From positions 41,162 through 105,161 of the forward strand of contig JAJDJS010000003.1 of the NCBI GenBank assembly GCA_030267325.1: DNA of 64,000 nucleotides, in the 5' to 3' direction. Origin of the DNA: Desulfosarcina sp. OttesenSCG-928-A07 (GTDB lineage Bacteria; Desulfobacterota; Desulfobacteria; Desulfobacterales; Desulfosarcinaceae). This document shows positions 36,298-45,488 of this stretch, one piece after another. A program made the position numbers and the translations under genes. The stretch's first letter is position 1. Each line of letters opens with the position of its first letter. The notes below the pieces were generated by a model. The model was not told where the DNA came from. It searched no databases and saw nothing but the letters and a program-made list of their open reading frames with translations.

Positions 36298-37017
36298 ATG
36301 ACGCAGCACACCGTACTCATTGTGGAAGATGAAAAGGATATTCGCGAGCTTCTTGCCTATACCCTCAGGCAGGAGGGGTTTGCGGTTCTTGAGTCCGGCA
36401 ACGGAACCCAGGCCCTGGAACTGGCGCGGAAAAAGCTGCCGGATATCATTCTGCTGGACCTCATGCTGCCTGGGATGGACGGACTCAGCGTCAGCAAAGC
36501 CCTGCAGCGCGAAGCCAAAACCGCCGCCATTCCCGTGCTCATGCTCACGGCCAGGGGCGAGGAAATTGATCGCATTGTGGGGCTTGAACTGGGCGCGGCA
36601 GATTATGTGGTCAAACCGTTCAGCGTGCGCGAGGTGGTTTTGCGCATCCGGGCCATATTGCGGCGCCACGTTGCCGCCCTGGATGAACCCCTGCTCTGCT
36701 GCGGCGTCATTGTGCTGCACCTGCAGGCCCACACCGCCACCGTGCGCGGCCAAAAGGTGGATCTCACTCTGACGGAATTCCGTTTGCTGGCAGATCTGCT
36801 GCGCAACAAGGGCAGGGTCCGCACTCGGGAACAACTGCTTGACACGGTATGGGGATACAGCTTTGACGGTTACGCCCGCACCGTGGATACCCACATCCGC
36901 CGGTTGCGGGCCAAGCTGGCGGATGAGGCAGAGCGCATCGAAACCGTGCGGGGCGTGGGGTACCGGGCCAATGATGCCCAGGACGCTGAGCCGGAACGCC
37001 AGACACAAGGAAGATGA
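36298..37017 (+). CDS. phoB: Phosphate regulon response regulator PhoB
   Basis: A 239-residue OmpR-type regulator. The receiver domain has VEDEKDIRELL with the acidic pocket, the phosphorylated Asp54 in LLDLMLPGMDG, the TARGEE switch threonine and VVKPFSVREV with the conserved lysine. The winged-helix output domain (about 130-225) reads LTLTEFRLLADLLRNKGRV, VWGYSFDGYARTVDTHIRRL and VRGVGYR. Phosphorylated PhoB activates the pst and pho genes at low phosphate. The 7-base repeats upstream are its probable sites. phoR begins 3 bases after the stop. Confidence 0.94.
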   Translation: MTQHTVLIVEDEKDIRELLAYTLRQEGFAVLESGNGTQALELARKKLPDIILLDLMLPGMDGLSVSKALQREAKTAAIPVLMLTARGEEIDRIVGLELGAADYVVKPFSVREVVLRIRAILRRHVAALDEPLLCCGVIVLHLQAHTATVRGQKVDLTLTEFRLLADLLRNKGRVRTREQLLDTVWGYSFDGYARTVDTHIRRLRAKLADEAERIETVRGVGYRANDAQDAEPERQTQGR

Positions 37018-37020
37018 GCC

Positions 37021-38775
37021 ATGATTACAAGCCCAGGGGCTTTGCGCACCAGACTTTTCCTGGCCTTTTCAGCGGTCACGCTCATCGCAGCGCTTTTGCC
37101 CGCTGTTCTGACCCGCAATACCCTTTATAACGACCGCATGGCACTGGCTGGCAAAGAGGCGTTGGCCCGGGCTGTTTTTGCCAAAAGCGTGTTGGATGCA
37201 GACCCGGACCCGCAGGTCATGGATCGGCTTTTCCATACTGCCCGTCAGCTTTCCTGCCGGATGACCCTCACAGACGCTTCCGGCCAAGTGGTGCGCGATT
37301 CGCACATTGACATGCCGCACCTTTCGGAACTCGACAACCACGGTGATCGTCCGGAAATAGAAGAAGCCCGGACCAAGGGCCACGGCATATCCCTTCGGCA
37401 CAGCAACAGCCTGGGGGTGGATGCGGTGTATGCGGCCGTGCTCCTGGAAAACGGCGGTATCCTGCGCATGGCCGTGCCGGCCGCAGATGTGCGCCGCGAT
37501 CTGGAAACAGAGTTCACGTTTCTGGGAACCGTGGTGGTGGGGGTGATTTTTTTCTGCCTTCTGCTCACGGCCCTGATCACTAAGCATGTGCAGAAAGCCG
37601 TGGGCAGCATGGCGGAAGTGGTGGCCTCCATTTCCAGGGACAAGCGCTTTCGCCGCCTGCGCCAGGTGCCGGGAAAGGAATTTCTGCCCCTGGCCCATGC
37701 GGTCAACACCATGGCCGACACCATTGAGGCCTATGTGCAGACCACGCAGGATCAGCACGGTCAACTGGAAAGCATACTGGAGTGCATGCATGAAGGCGTG
37801 CTGGTCCTGTCTCCGGGCGGAACCGTGCGGCGCTGGAACAAGGCGATAGCGGCCCTGTTCCCGGATATCGGCAAGGCTGAAGGCAAACCGGTCATAGAGG
37901 CTGTTCCGGTGCCCGCGCTGCAAGACGGTGTGGACGATCTGCTTGGACTGGACACGCCGACCAGGGCCCCGGCCCGGACCGTGCAGTTCGAGTTGCCGCC
38001 CGGCCGGTTTCTGGTGGCCCATCTGACCCGGCCCCTGCACAGCCTGGATTCCCTTGGCGTGATCATCGTCATCTATGACGCCACGGAGATCATGCGGCTT
38101 GGGGCCATGCGCCGGGACTTTGTCTCCAATGTCTCCCACGAACTGCGCACGCCGCTAACGGCCATTCGCGGCTACGCTGAAATCCTCATGCTTGCCGAAG
38201 ACCTGCCTGAAGAACGGCGGGCTTTTGCGGCTGTGATTCATCACCACGCGGCCGCGCTTTCAAAGCTGATCAGCGATCTGCTCGTTCTGGCCCGCATTGA
38301 AAATGATCCGGAACGCATTGAGGCGGTTCCGGTGGACGCGTCAACGGCCTTTGCAGACGCTGTTGCCCATTGCCGGGAAAAGGCGGACGCCAAAGGGCTG
38401 GGCCTGGAAACACAGTTTGACCCCAGGCTGGTTCTTGCCAACGCCTCACTGCTGTCCCAGGTGTTCCGCAATCTGCTGGAAAACGCCTGCCGCTACGCCC
38501 CGGAAAACAGCATCATCCGCATTGCCTCCGGCGTGCAGGGCACGAATATGCATTTTTCCGTATCTGACAACGGGCCGGGTATCCCAAAGGAAGCCCTGAC
38601 CCGGATCTTCGAGCGGTTTTTTCAGGTCAGGGAAGAGAGAAACAGCGGAACATCGGGCATTGGCCTGGCCATCTGCAAACACATCATCGAACGGCACGGA
38701 GGCGGGATCTGGGCCGAAAGCCCGCATGCGTCCTGGGCCACGGCCATCCTGTTTACCCTCCCGCTGGCGGATTAA
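37021..38775 (+). CDS. phoR: Phosphate sensor histidine kinase PhoR-like
   Basis: A 584-residue membrane kinase. Two membrane segments (about 10-30 and 165-185) flank a periplasmic sensor part, so the protein resembles Gram-positive-type PhoR more than E. coli PhoR, which has almost no periplasmic domain. A HAMP-like linker, a PAS domain (about 245-345) and the HisKA block [19 protein letters not shown] with His373 follow. The ATPase has the N box [10 protein letters not shown], the G1 box DNGPGIP and [13 protein letters not shown]. It phosphorylates PhoB and is inhibited by PstSCAB-PhoU when phosphate is plentiful. It is tightly linked to phoB and pstB. Confidence 0.9.
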   Translation: MITSPGALRTRLFLAFSAVTLIAALLPAVLTRNTLYNDRMALAGKEALARAVFAKSVLDADPDPQVMDRLFHTARQLSCRMTLTDASGQVVRDSHIDMPHLSELDNHGDRPEIEEARTKGHGISLRHSNSLGVDAVYAAVLLENGGILRMAVPAADVRRDLETEFTFLGTVVVGVIFFCLLLTALITKHVQKAVGSMAEVVASISRDKRFRRLRQVPGKEFLPLAHAVNTMADTIEAYVQTTQDQHGQLESILECMHEGVLVLSPGGTVRRWNKAIAALFPDIGKAEGKPVIEAVPVPALQDGVDDLLGLDTPTRAPARTVQFELPPGRFLVAHLTRPLHSLDSLGVIIVIYDATEIMRLGAMRRDFVSNVSHELRTPLTAIRGYAEILMLAEDLPEERRAFAAVIHHHAAALSKLISDLLVLARIENDPERIEAVPVDASTAFADAVAHCREKADAKGLGLETQFDPRLVLANASLLSQVFRNLLENACRYAPENSIIRIASGVQGTNMHFSVSDNGPGIPKEALTRIFERFFQVREERNSGTSGIGLAICKHIIERHGGGIWAESPHASWATAILFTLPLAD

Positions 38776-38800
38776 GCATCAGATACAGAAAAGGAACCTG

Positions 38801-39562
38801 ATGGATACTGCGTGCGCATTGTCGGCCAAAAATTTGGACTTTTTCTACGGTCCGGCCCAGGCGCTTTTTGATGTGAGCCTGAGCTTTCCAAAGCACCGGA
38901 TCACCGCGCTCATCGGCCCGTCGGGCTGCGGCAAAAGCACTTTCCTGCGCTGCCTGAACCGGATGAACGATCTCATTCCCGGGGCCCGGGTCAAAGGAAG
39001 CATCCTTCTGGATGAAGCAGACATCAACGCACCGCGCATGGATGTGGTCTCCCTGCGCCGCCGTGTGGGCATGGTGTTCCAGAAGCCCAACCCGTTCCCC
39101 AAAACGATTTTTGAAAACGTGGCATACGGGCTGCGGGTCAACGGAGCGCGCAATGCCGCAGAAATCAGCGATGCCGTGGAAGCGGCCCTTTGCCGCGCGG
39201 CCATGTTCCATGAGGTCAAAGACCGGCTGCACACGTCAGCCCTGGGGCTTTCGGGAGGACAGCAGCAGCGGCTATGCATCGCCCGTGCCCTGGCCGTGGA
39301 CCCCGATGTCCTGCTCATGGACGAACCGGCCAGCGCCCTGGACCCCATTGCCACGCAGAAAATTGAGGAAAGCCTCCATGACCTCAAAAAGCGCCTGACC
39401 ATCATCATTGTGACCCACAACATGCAGCAGGCCGCGCGGGTCTCGGACCGCACGGCTTTTTTCTACATGGGGCGGCTTGTTGAAGAGGGGGATACGGAAA
39501 CCCTGTTTACCCGGCCCACGGAAAAACAGACCCAGGACTACATAACAGGCAGGTTCGGCTGA
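38801..39562 (+). CDS. pstB: Phosphate ABC transporter ATPase PstB
   Basis: A 253-residue ATPase that drives phosphate import. Walker A is [20 protein letters not shown] (the [10 protein letters not shown] tail is characteristic of PstB). The Q-loop segment is [20 protein letters not shown], the signature [16 protein letters not shown], Walker [14 protein letters not shown] and the switch histidine lies in IVTHNMQQA. The start at 38801 follows AAGGAACCTG. The gene is not with pstS-pstC-pstA but with phoB-phoR, and it overlaps phoU by one base. Correct dosage of the transporter therefore depends on both operons being induced together. Confidence 0.97.
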   Translation: MDTACALSAKNLDFFYGPAQALFDVSLSFPKHRITALIGPSGCGKSTFLRCLNRMNDLIPGARVKGSILLDEADINAPRMDVVSLRRRVGMVFQKPNPFPKTIFENVAYGLRVNGARNAAEISDAVEAALCRAAMFHEVKDRLHTSALGLSGGQQQRLCIARALAVDPDVLLMDEPASALDPIATQKIEESLHDLKKRLTIIIVTHNMQQAARVSDRTAFFYMGRLVEEGDTETLFTRPTEKQTQDYITGRFG

Positions 39563-40278
39563 TGCTCCATAAAGAAACCCAATTGCAGCAATGCCTGACG
39601 CAGCTGCGCACCCGTCTTTTGGTCATGAGCGCGGCCGTGGGCATTGCTCTGGATGAAGCCTTGGCCGCTCTGGTGTCGGGCAATATGGGCCGGGCTGTTG
39701 CCGTGGTGGATGGAGATGCCGCCATCAACAGCCTGGAAAATGAAATCGATGAAATGGCCCTGGCCCTCTTGGCGCGCCATCAGCCCGTGGCCCGGGATCT
39801 GCGTCTGGTGGTGGCCGCGCTGCGCATGGTCATTGACCTGGAGCGCATCGGGGATGAAGCGGTCAGCATTGCCGAGCGGGTCCTGATATTGCAGGGAAAA
39901 CCGCCGCAGGACGTGACCCTTGCCATGGCCGGGTTGATGCGCACGGCCAAGGAATCCTTAAAGACCGCTGTGGCAGCCTTTAAGGACGCGGATGTGCGTG
40001 CCGCCCTGGGCATTATTGAAAACGACGATGAATGCGTGCAAAAGGAAGTTCTGGCCCTGCACCGGATGATGGACCATTTTTGCACGGATGCCGGGGGCGC
40101 ACACAACAGCGGCGCGCAAGCCGGCATGCACGGTATTCTCATCTGCCGTTCCCTCAACCGTATTTGCCGCCGGGCAGCCAATATGGCCGAACATACCTGT
40201 TTCATTGCCGAAGGCGTCAATATCAAGCATGTGCGGGTGACGACAGATCAAAATGCTTCCGGAAGAGGCGGCCCATGA
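39562..40278 (+). CDS. phoU: Phosphate signalling protein PhoU
   Basis: A 238-residue all-helical protein with two three-helix PhoU repeats. The metal-binding blocks are ENEIDEMALALLARHQPVAR with DLERIGDEAVSIAER in the first repeat and ENDDECVQKEVLALHRM with SLNRICRRAANMAEHTCFI in the second. PhoU links the transporter to PhoR and restrains the regulon at high phosphate. Its first base is the last base of pstB, so the two are coupled. It is the last clear gene of this operon. A short 29-codon reading frame overlaps its end. Confidence 0.95.
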   Translation: MLHKETQLQQCLTQLRTRLLVMSAAVGIALDEALAALVSGNMGRAVAVVDGDAAINSLENEIDEMALALLARHQPVARDLRLVVAALRMVIDLERIGDEAVSIAERVLILQGKPPQDVTLAMAGLMRTAKESLKTAVAAFKDADVRAALGIIENDDECVQKEVLALHRMMDHFCTDAGGAHNSGAQAGMHGILICRSLNRICRRAANMAEHTCFIAEGVNIKHVRVTTDQNASGRGGP

Positions 40279-40364
40279 AGTTTCACAACGCCGTATTTGG
40301 GCTGTGCAACATTTACTACGGATACAGGGTCAGCCACGTGGTAGATTTTACACGATCATTCTGA
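40275..40364 (+). pseudogene. Possible truncated remnant after phoU
   Basis: A 29-codon frame starts with ATGA overlap at the phoU stop and reads MKFHNAVFGLCNIYYGYRV before stopping at 40364. The first ten residues look like the N-terminus of a small membrane protein (for example a TctB-like permease), but the frame then ends. It may be a remnant left where the pho cluster joins its flank, or chance. No product can be named. The remainder up to 40507 shows no gene. Confidence 0.25.
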
Positions 40365-40507
40365 AAATTATCCGCCAGGTTCATAAAAATCCTTTAACGT
40401 CAAACTGATCTTGATGAATTTATCGCTTCAGCTTGACAGACAAAAAAACGATCTTTACCCTGTCGCTCGAATTTTTTCCAATGATCCAATTTTTCTGAAG
40501 GACCCTC

Positions 40508-41515
40508 ATGACCGAATTCAACGCCATTTTCGGGCTGGGACTGTGTTCCGGCGGACTGGACAGCATCTTGAGCGCCCTGGTGCTGCGTGACCAGGGACTC
40601 AACGTACACTGGGTGGCCTTTGAAACCCCTTTTTTCTCGGCTGCCAATGCCAAAAAAGCAGCCCGGCAGACCGGCATTTCCTTGCGGGTGGAAAACATCA
40701 CGGATGTGTATATGGAAATGTTACGGTCACCATCGGTGCGGTATGGCAAAAACATGAACCCGTGCATGGACTGTCATGCCCTGATGTTTCGCTTGGCGGG
40801 CGAAATCATGCGGAAAAACGGGTTTCACTTTCTTTTTTCCGGAGAAGTGCTGGGCCAGCGCCCCATGAGCCAGAACCGGACTTCTTTGCGGTATGTGGAA
40901 AAACAGTCGGGCTTTGACGGGTATATTCTCCGCCCCCTTTCCGCCAAATGCCTGCCCGAAACCCTTGCCGAGCAAAACGGTTGGGTGAACCGGGAAAAAC
41001 TTCTGGATATTTCCGGAAGGTCCCGAAAACCCCAGATGGAATTGGCACGCCACTACGGCATCACGGATTTTCCCGCGCCCGCAGGCGGGTGCTTGCTCAC
41101 AGACAAAATGTTCAGCCAGCGGCTTCGGGATCTTTTAGCCCATCAGGCCGATGCGGATGCGGCGATTCCGGAACGCACCCTTCATCTGCTCAAATTCGGC
41201 CGTCACCTGCGGCTGGATACCCGGACCAAAATTATTGTGGGCCGGACCCAGAAGGACAACGAAATGATTCAGCAGAATGTGGATCTCAAACAGGATCAGG
41301 TGCTGAAAGTGAAAAATTATCCCGGCCCCCTGGTGGTGATTCCGGGAAAGGCGGATGATGCCATTCAGGAACTGGCCGCCCGAATCTGTGCGGGATACAG
41401 CAAGGCGCCGGAAAACATGCCCGTGACGGTTAGCGTGTGCTGTAGTGATGGCGACACGTCGGTCACCGTGTTGGGACTGCCGCCGTCGGAAAGCAGGCAA
41501 TATTTGATTGGATAA
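40508..41515 (+). CDS. PP-loop thiouridylase-like protein with NFACT-R-like tail
   Basis: A 335-residue protein of the PP-loop ATP pyrophosphatase class, similar to MnmA and ThiI enzymes that thiolate tRNA uridines. The ATP-binding motif is GLCSGGLDSILSALVL. A CxxC pair in NPCMDCHALM could carry sulfur or metal. HFLFSGEVLGQRPMSQNRTS is typical of this deltaproteobacterial family. The last 110 residues (FGRHLRLDTRTKIIVGRTQ ... NYPGPLVVI) resemble the RNA-binding NFACT-R part. The tRNA position modified is unknown. The start follows AAGGACCCTC. glk lies convergently 18 bases beyond the stop. Confidence 0.75.
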   Translation: MTEFNAIFGLGLCSGGLDSILSALVLRDQGLNVHWVAFETPFFSAANAKKAARQTGISLRVENITDVYMEMLRSPSVRYGKNMNPCMDCHALMFRLAGEIMRKNGFHFLFSGEVLGQRPMSQNRTSLRYVEKQSGFDGYILRPLSAKCLPETLAEQNGWVNREKLLDISGRSRKPQMELARHYGITDFPAPAGGCLLTDKMFSQRLRDLLAHQADADAAIPERTLHLLKFGRHLRLDTRTKIIVGRTQKDNEMIQQNVDLKQDQVLKVKNYPGPLVVIPGKADDAIQELAARICAGYSKAPENMPVTVSVCCSDGDTSVTVLGLPPSESRQYLIG

Positions 41516-41533
41516 GGGGGCGATAAAACAAAT

Positions 41534-42532
41534 TCACTGGATTTTCCCGTCAATCGCGCCGTACAGACCCGCACCCCACAACCCGGAGTCGGGGCTTTCC
41601 AGGTGAAAAATCGGTATGGTTTTTAAAAGCGCGCGCTGAACGCTGTTGTGTTCAAATTCCGCAATAAATGCCGGATGATGGAGTACCGGCACCCGAAGGG
41701 CCATCCCACCGGCAATATAAAGTCCCCGGCGGCAAAGGCTGGTCAAGGCAAAATTCTGGGCCGCCCGGCCATAAAACCGGGCATATGCCGCCAAGACCCG
41801 GTCATGGCCGGGCCGGGCCGGTTCAGCGTTCAACCGGGCGGTGGCCCCAGGGGCGCTGATATGTGTGCCCATGATAAAATTGTAGAGATCCGATAATCCC
41901 CTTCCCCCCAGAACCATATCCGGGCTGATATCATCCCTGCCCCGCACTTTTCGTAAATAGGCACAAAACCCCAGTTCATCGGCATCGGAAAAGGAAAATC
42001 GGCCGTGCCCGCCCTCGGATGCCAAAACCCGCGGCACATCCGGCAGCACTATGGCCTGGCCCAGACCTGTGCCGGCCCCCATGATGGCTGCGGGAAAATC
42101 TTTTTCCATGCGTCCGGGTTTAACCGGTTTGATGTCCAGAATTTCCCGGCCATGGGCATCTTCCGCCATCAGGCAGGCATAGCCCTGGGCCACAAAGTCG
42201 TTAAGGAGCAAACAGCGCTCAAGCCCGAGAACCGTTTCGGCAGTCCGGGCTTCAAGATGCCAGGGAATATTGGGCGGAATGCACCGGCCGTGGGCCACCG
42301 GTCCGGCTGCGGCAAGGGATGCCCTCCGGACGGACAGCCCCTCAAACAGCCCTGAGGCCTGAAGCGCCTGCAGCAGATCGGAAAAGCCGGGATAGTCTGT
42401 GGTGAACAGTTTCCGGGAACGCAGAAGGGAGAGCTTGGGCGGCCCGTCTTCAGAATTCATCACCGTAAAAATGGAAAACCGGCTGTGGGTGGCCCCCATG
42501 TCCGCAGCCAGGAGAAGTGTCTTGTCGGGCAT
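41534..42532 (-). CDS. glk: Glucokinase
   Basis: A 332-residue glucokinase of the proteobacterial Glk family, which phosphorylates glucose with ATP. The phosphate-binding start is LLAADMGATHSRFSIF. LLLNDFVAQGYA carries the catalytic aspartate. MGAGTGLGQAIV and ASEGGHGRFSF are further family blocks. The C-terminal LYIAGGMALRVP and SPDSGLWGAGLYGAI are also typical. The length matches E. coli Glk. It lies 15 bases downstream of murA on the same strand, so the two probably share a message. In a sulfate reducer it suggests use of stored or salvaged sugar. Confidence 0.9.
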   Translation of the reverse strand: MPDKTLLLAADMGATHSRFSIFTVMNSEDGPPKLSLLRSRKLFTTDYPGFSDLLQALQASGLFEGLSVRRASLAAAGPVAHGRCIPPNIPWHLEARTAETVLGLERCLLLNDFVAQGYACLMAEDAHGREILDIKPVKPGRMEKDFPAAIMGAGTGLGQAIVLPDVPRVLASEGGHGRFSFSDADELGFCAYLRKVRGRDDISPDMVLGGRGLSDLYNFIMGTHISAPGATARLNAEPARPGHDRVLAAYARFYGRAAQNFALTSLCRRGLYIAGGMALRVPVLHHPAFIAEFEHNSVQRALLKTIPIFHLESPDSGLWGAGLYGAIDGKIQ

Positions 42533-42547
42533 GGATCCTTCTCTTTT

Positions 42548-43849
42548 TTAAGGCGTCGGGGATTTTCTCACCACCTTGGCGCCGAGCTGCTGGAACCGGT
42601 TTTCAATATCAAAATGTCCCCGGCCGATCTGGTAGATATTGTCGATGGTGATGGGTTCCGGGCAGGCCAGTCCGGCAAGAAGGATGCAGGAGGCGGCCCG
42701 GATATTGTCCGGCCGGGTGTCTCCGCCCCTGAAGATGGTGGGACCTTTGACAATGGCAAGCCCATCGTCTTCCACCAGCTCAATATCCGCACCCAGTTTC
42801 CGGAGCTCCGCCACCTGACTGAAGCGCTCATCAAAAATCCGTTCGCGGATGTAGCTCTGCCCGTCGGCAATACAGGAGAGCGCCATCATGGCGGGCTGAA
42901 AATCCGTGGCAAACCCCGGATAGGGACAGGTGAGCACATTAACGGGCCTAAGATCCCTTCCAGAGGAAGATACATCCATCACATGGCCGTTGGCCTGGAT
43001 GGAAACGCCCATTTGCAGCATTTTTTCCGTGAGCAGTCGAATATCGCCGGGTTCCACGCCGATAATGGACACCTTCCCGCCGGCAATACCGGCCGCCACC
43101 ATGAAAAGCCCGGCATCCAGCCGGTCATTCATGGCGTAATAATCAATGGGGTTCAGCTCGTTCACCCCTTCCACAACAAGGGTGCGGGTGCCCAATCCCT
43201 GAATTTTTCCACCCATTTTGATCATGAACCGGGCAAAATCAATGATTTCCGGATCAGCGCCGGCATTTTCAATAATGGATATTCCCTTTGAAAAACAGGC
43301 CGCCATCATGAGGTTTTCCGTTCCGGTATGACTGGGAAAATCCAGATAAAGGGTGGCGCCGTTGAAATCCTCGCCGCGAATCAGAAATTCACCCTCTGAA
43401 ATGATGTCGGCGCCCAGACGGGCAAATCCCCGGTAATGGTAGTTGAGATTCCGGCTTCCCAAGGGGCACCCCCCCACACTGGGCAGCCGGACTTCCCCCA
43501 GCCGTTTGAGAAGCGGCGGAACAAACAAAATGGATGCCCGCAGCCGCGAGGTCAGGGATGCCGGGAGATCCGAACGGGAAAGGTGGGTGGCGTCCACGCA
43601 GACCACTTTTTCCGCCGGGAAATAATCCACCCGGGCACCCAAATGGCGCATGATGTCAAAGGCCACCAGAATATCGTTCAGGGGCGGGACATTGCGGATT
43701 ACACTGCAGCCTTTTTCCGGAAGCAGGGATGCGGCCAGCATGGGGAGAATCGCGTTTTTGGACCCTTGCACGCAGACACTGCCGCTCAAGGGGCGGCCCC
43801 CTTCAATTTCAATCCAGTCCTCGCTTTTTGTTATCGTGTTTGCTGTCAT
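42548..43849 (-). CDS. murA: UDP-N-acetylglucosamine 1-carboxyvinyltransferase MurA
   Basis: A 433-residue enzyme for the first committed step of peptidoglycan synthesis, adding enolpyruvate to UDP-GlcNAc. The substrate-binding start reads VCVQGSKNAILPMLAASLL, with the Lys-Asn pair. The flexible loop RLPSVGGCPLGSRNLNYH keeps the catalytic Cys that fosfomycin attacks. PHTG-type region FPSHTGTENLMMA and the C-terminal YPGFATDFQPAMMAL are present. The start follows GAAGGGATCGCCGTC. A terminator stands directly upstream, so murA begins a new transcription unit that continues into glk. Confidence 0.96.
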   Translation of the reverse strand: MTANTITKSEDWIEIEGGRPLSGSVCVQGSKNAILPMLAASLLPEKGCSVIRNVPPLNDILVAFDIMRHLGARVDYFPAEKVVCVDATHLSRSDLPASLTSRLRASILFVPPLLKRLGEVRLPSVGGCPLGSRNLNYHYRGFARLGADIISEGEFLIRGEDFNGATLYLDFPSHTGTENLMMAACFSKGISIIENAGADPEIIDFARFMIKMGGKIQGLGTRTLVVEGVNELNPIDYYAMNDRLDAGLFMVAAGIAGGKVSIIGVEPGDIRLLTEKMLQMGVSIQANGHVMDVSSSGRDLRPVNVLTCPYPGFATDFQPAMMALSCIADGQSYIRERIFDERFSQVAELRKLGADIELVEDDGLAIVKGPTIFRGGDTRPDNIRAASCILLAGLACPEPITIDNIYQIGRGHFDIENRFQQLGAKVVRKSPTP

Positions 43850-43874
43850 GACGGCGATCCCTTCCGAAAAAAAA

Positions 43875-43906
43875 CGCCTTTCCCGAAAACATGGGCGGGA
43901 AAAGCG
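43875..43906 (-). terminator. Rho-independent terminator of the qrc operon
   Basis: On the minus strand CGCTTTTCCCG (43896-43906) and CGGGAAAGGCG (43875-43885) pair around a 10-base loop, and eight T residues follow. It lies 51 bases after the stop of the small gene at the end of the qrc operon and 25 bases ahead of murA. Confidence 0.85.
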
Positions 43907-43957
43907 CTTTTCTATTTTATTTTATTTCAATGGACAGATGGCTTCATTTTTCGGGCG

Positions 43958-44122
43958 CTAAACGTCGTGATGACCGCCATCTTTTTCGTTTCCTGTATCT
44001 ATCGCAGCCTTGATAACGCAGTATGTGATCCCGAGGCCGATAATGCTTAAGGCATACCACAGGCCCCCGTGAAAAACCATGTGACCGGCATCCCAAACCC
44101 ATTCAAAACTAAACGGAAACAT
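43958..44122 (-). CDS. 54-residue membrane protein at the end of the qrc operon
   Basis: A short gene 18 bases after qrcD with a strong AGGAGGAGCAT directly before its ATG. The product starts MFPFSFEWVWDAGHMVFHGG, has one membrane helix (about residues 20-42, LWYALSIIGLGITYCVIKAA) and a polar tail ending in GGHHDV. A terminator follows it. Position, ribosome-binding site and hydrophobic profile make it a real gene. I do not recognise a named family. As the only other gene between qrcD and the terminator it may be an accessory subunit or assembly aid of the quinone reductase. The histidine-rich ends could contact haem or quinone, which is speculation. Confidence 0.8.
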   Translation of the reverse strand: MFPFSFEWVWDAGHMVFHGGLWYALSIIGLGITYCVIKAAIDTGNEKDGGHHDV

Positions 44123-44140
44123 ATGCTCCTCCTTGCCTCA

Positions 44141-45439
44141 TCAAACAGTTGCCGGTTCAGCGGCGACAGCAGCATCCCCATGGGTCACCGGAACATCGTT
44201 CGGCGCAATGGGATTGAGTTCCGCTTCCTGGGGAAAAATCGGCAGATAGCGGTAAGAAATCATGATCAGAATGATGCCGTAGGCCACGGGCAAAATGGTG
44301 GTGGCCACTTCCTGCCAGCTCGGGATGTACAATACCCACTGATCAAATGGCATCACCGGAACAGCCATCACCTGAAGCACCATGACCCAACGGTTGAGAC
44401 AAATCCCCATGATGGCCAGAAAAAGAGCGGTCACGCGCCACGTTGAACGTTTTCTCAAGGTGGGGCTGATGAGAATAATCGCAGGCACCAGTCCGCCGAG
44501 AATGACTTCGGAAAACAGGATCCAGTACCCGTAAAAGGCGTTGTTGGTGTAAAAATTCGAAAGCGTCTGTCCCAGGCTCGGGGCCAGCATGTTGGCCCAC
44601 CGGGTGGTGTCGCAGATTTTGGCGATGGTATAGGTGAAAATCATCCATCCGGAAATTTTGGCCAGAAGTTCCACCACATTGTCTTTGACCAGTTTTTTCC
44701 GGGTGATCTTTTCCGTGATCCAGGTGACAAACAGGGTAAAGCAGGGGCCGTAGGCTGCGGCTGACCAGGTGAAGAGAAAAAAGGTCCACGGCCAGATGAG
44801 GAGTCCCTCGCGGAAGGCAAAGGGGCGGCCGTACAATACGCCGGCCACACCGCCCAGGGAACCCTGATGGAAAAAGGACAAAAATGCACCTGTGGCGGCA
44901 AAAACCGCCATGGTTTCATGCATGTTGTGGGCAAGGTGATGAAAAAAGGAGACTTTGTTGAGCTGACGATTTTCCAGAATCAGGGGAATATACTCAATGG
45001 TGAGCACGCCCAGGTAGCAGGACAAACAAAAGGCCACTTCCGTGAGCATGGAGTGAACATTGGCATGCCAGAAAATAAACCATCCCCGCAAGGGCTGGCC
45101 AACGTCGATGGCCAGAATCAAAAGGGCCGATGTGTAGCAGATAAAACCGATGACCACCGCATAGTTGATGATGGCTTTCAGTTCATCCTTGCCAATGATG
45201 TATCTGAGCAGGCCGCTGAAAAATGCGCCCCCGCCCAAGGCAATCACCGCAAGGTCGGCCCAGATCCAGAGCGCAAATCCGTAATAATCGTTCATGTTGG
45301 TCTGGTTCAGGCCCTTAAACCAGCACAACAACATGGCATAAATGCCCCACGCGAGCACCACGCCCACCACGCCCAGCCCCAGAAGGAACTGCCACGTCGG
45401 GCAACGCTTGAGGCCTTTGGGTATTAATGCAGAATCCAT
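44141..45439 (-). CDS. qrcD: QrcD, NrfD-family quinone-interacting membrane subunit
   Basis: A 432-residue integral membrane protein with about ten hydrophobic helices, of the NrfD/PsrC family. In the menaquinone reductase complex it binds the quinone and anchors the other subunits. Landmarks are NMNDYYGFALWIWADLAVIA, the LAIDVGQPLRGWFIFWHANV block seen in respiratory NrfD proteins, and HNMHETMAVFAATGAFLSFF. The C-terminal tail is polar and alanine-rich. The start follows AAAGGAGTGCATACC. It is third after qrcB and qrcC in the operon and is followed by a 54-residue membrane protein. Confidence 0.93.
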   Translation of the reverse strand: MDSALIPKGLKRCPTWQFLLGLGVVGVVLAWGIYAMLLCWFKGLNQTNMNDYYGFALWIWADLAVIALGGGAFFSGLLRYIIGKDELKAIINYAVVIGFICYTSALLILAIDVGQPLRGWFIFWHANVHSMLTEVAFCLSCYLGVLTIEYIPLILENRQLNKVSFFHHLAHNMHETMAVFAATGAFLSFFHQGSLGGVAGVLYGRPFAFREGLLIWPWTFFLFTWSAAAYGPCFTLFVTWITEKITRKKLVKDNVVELLAKISGWMIFTYTIAKICDTTRWANMLAPSLGQTLSNFYTNNAFYGYWILFSEVILGGLVPAIILISPTLRKRSTWRVTALFLAIMGICLNRWVMVLQVMAVPVMPFDQWVLYIPSWQEVATTILPVAYGIILIMISYRYLPIFPQEAELNPIAPNDVPVTHGDAAVAAEPATV

Positions 45440-45488
45440 CGGGTATGCACTCCTTTTTTATCCAACACGCCAGACCGCCCTGGTAAAC

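Noticed and set aside
33299..40278. Phosphate cluster as a recently transferred island
   Set aside because: The codon style looks slightly more GC-rich and the end carries a possible gene remnant, but I cannot compute composition here and the genes are intact and ordinary.
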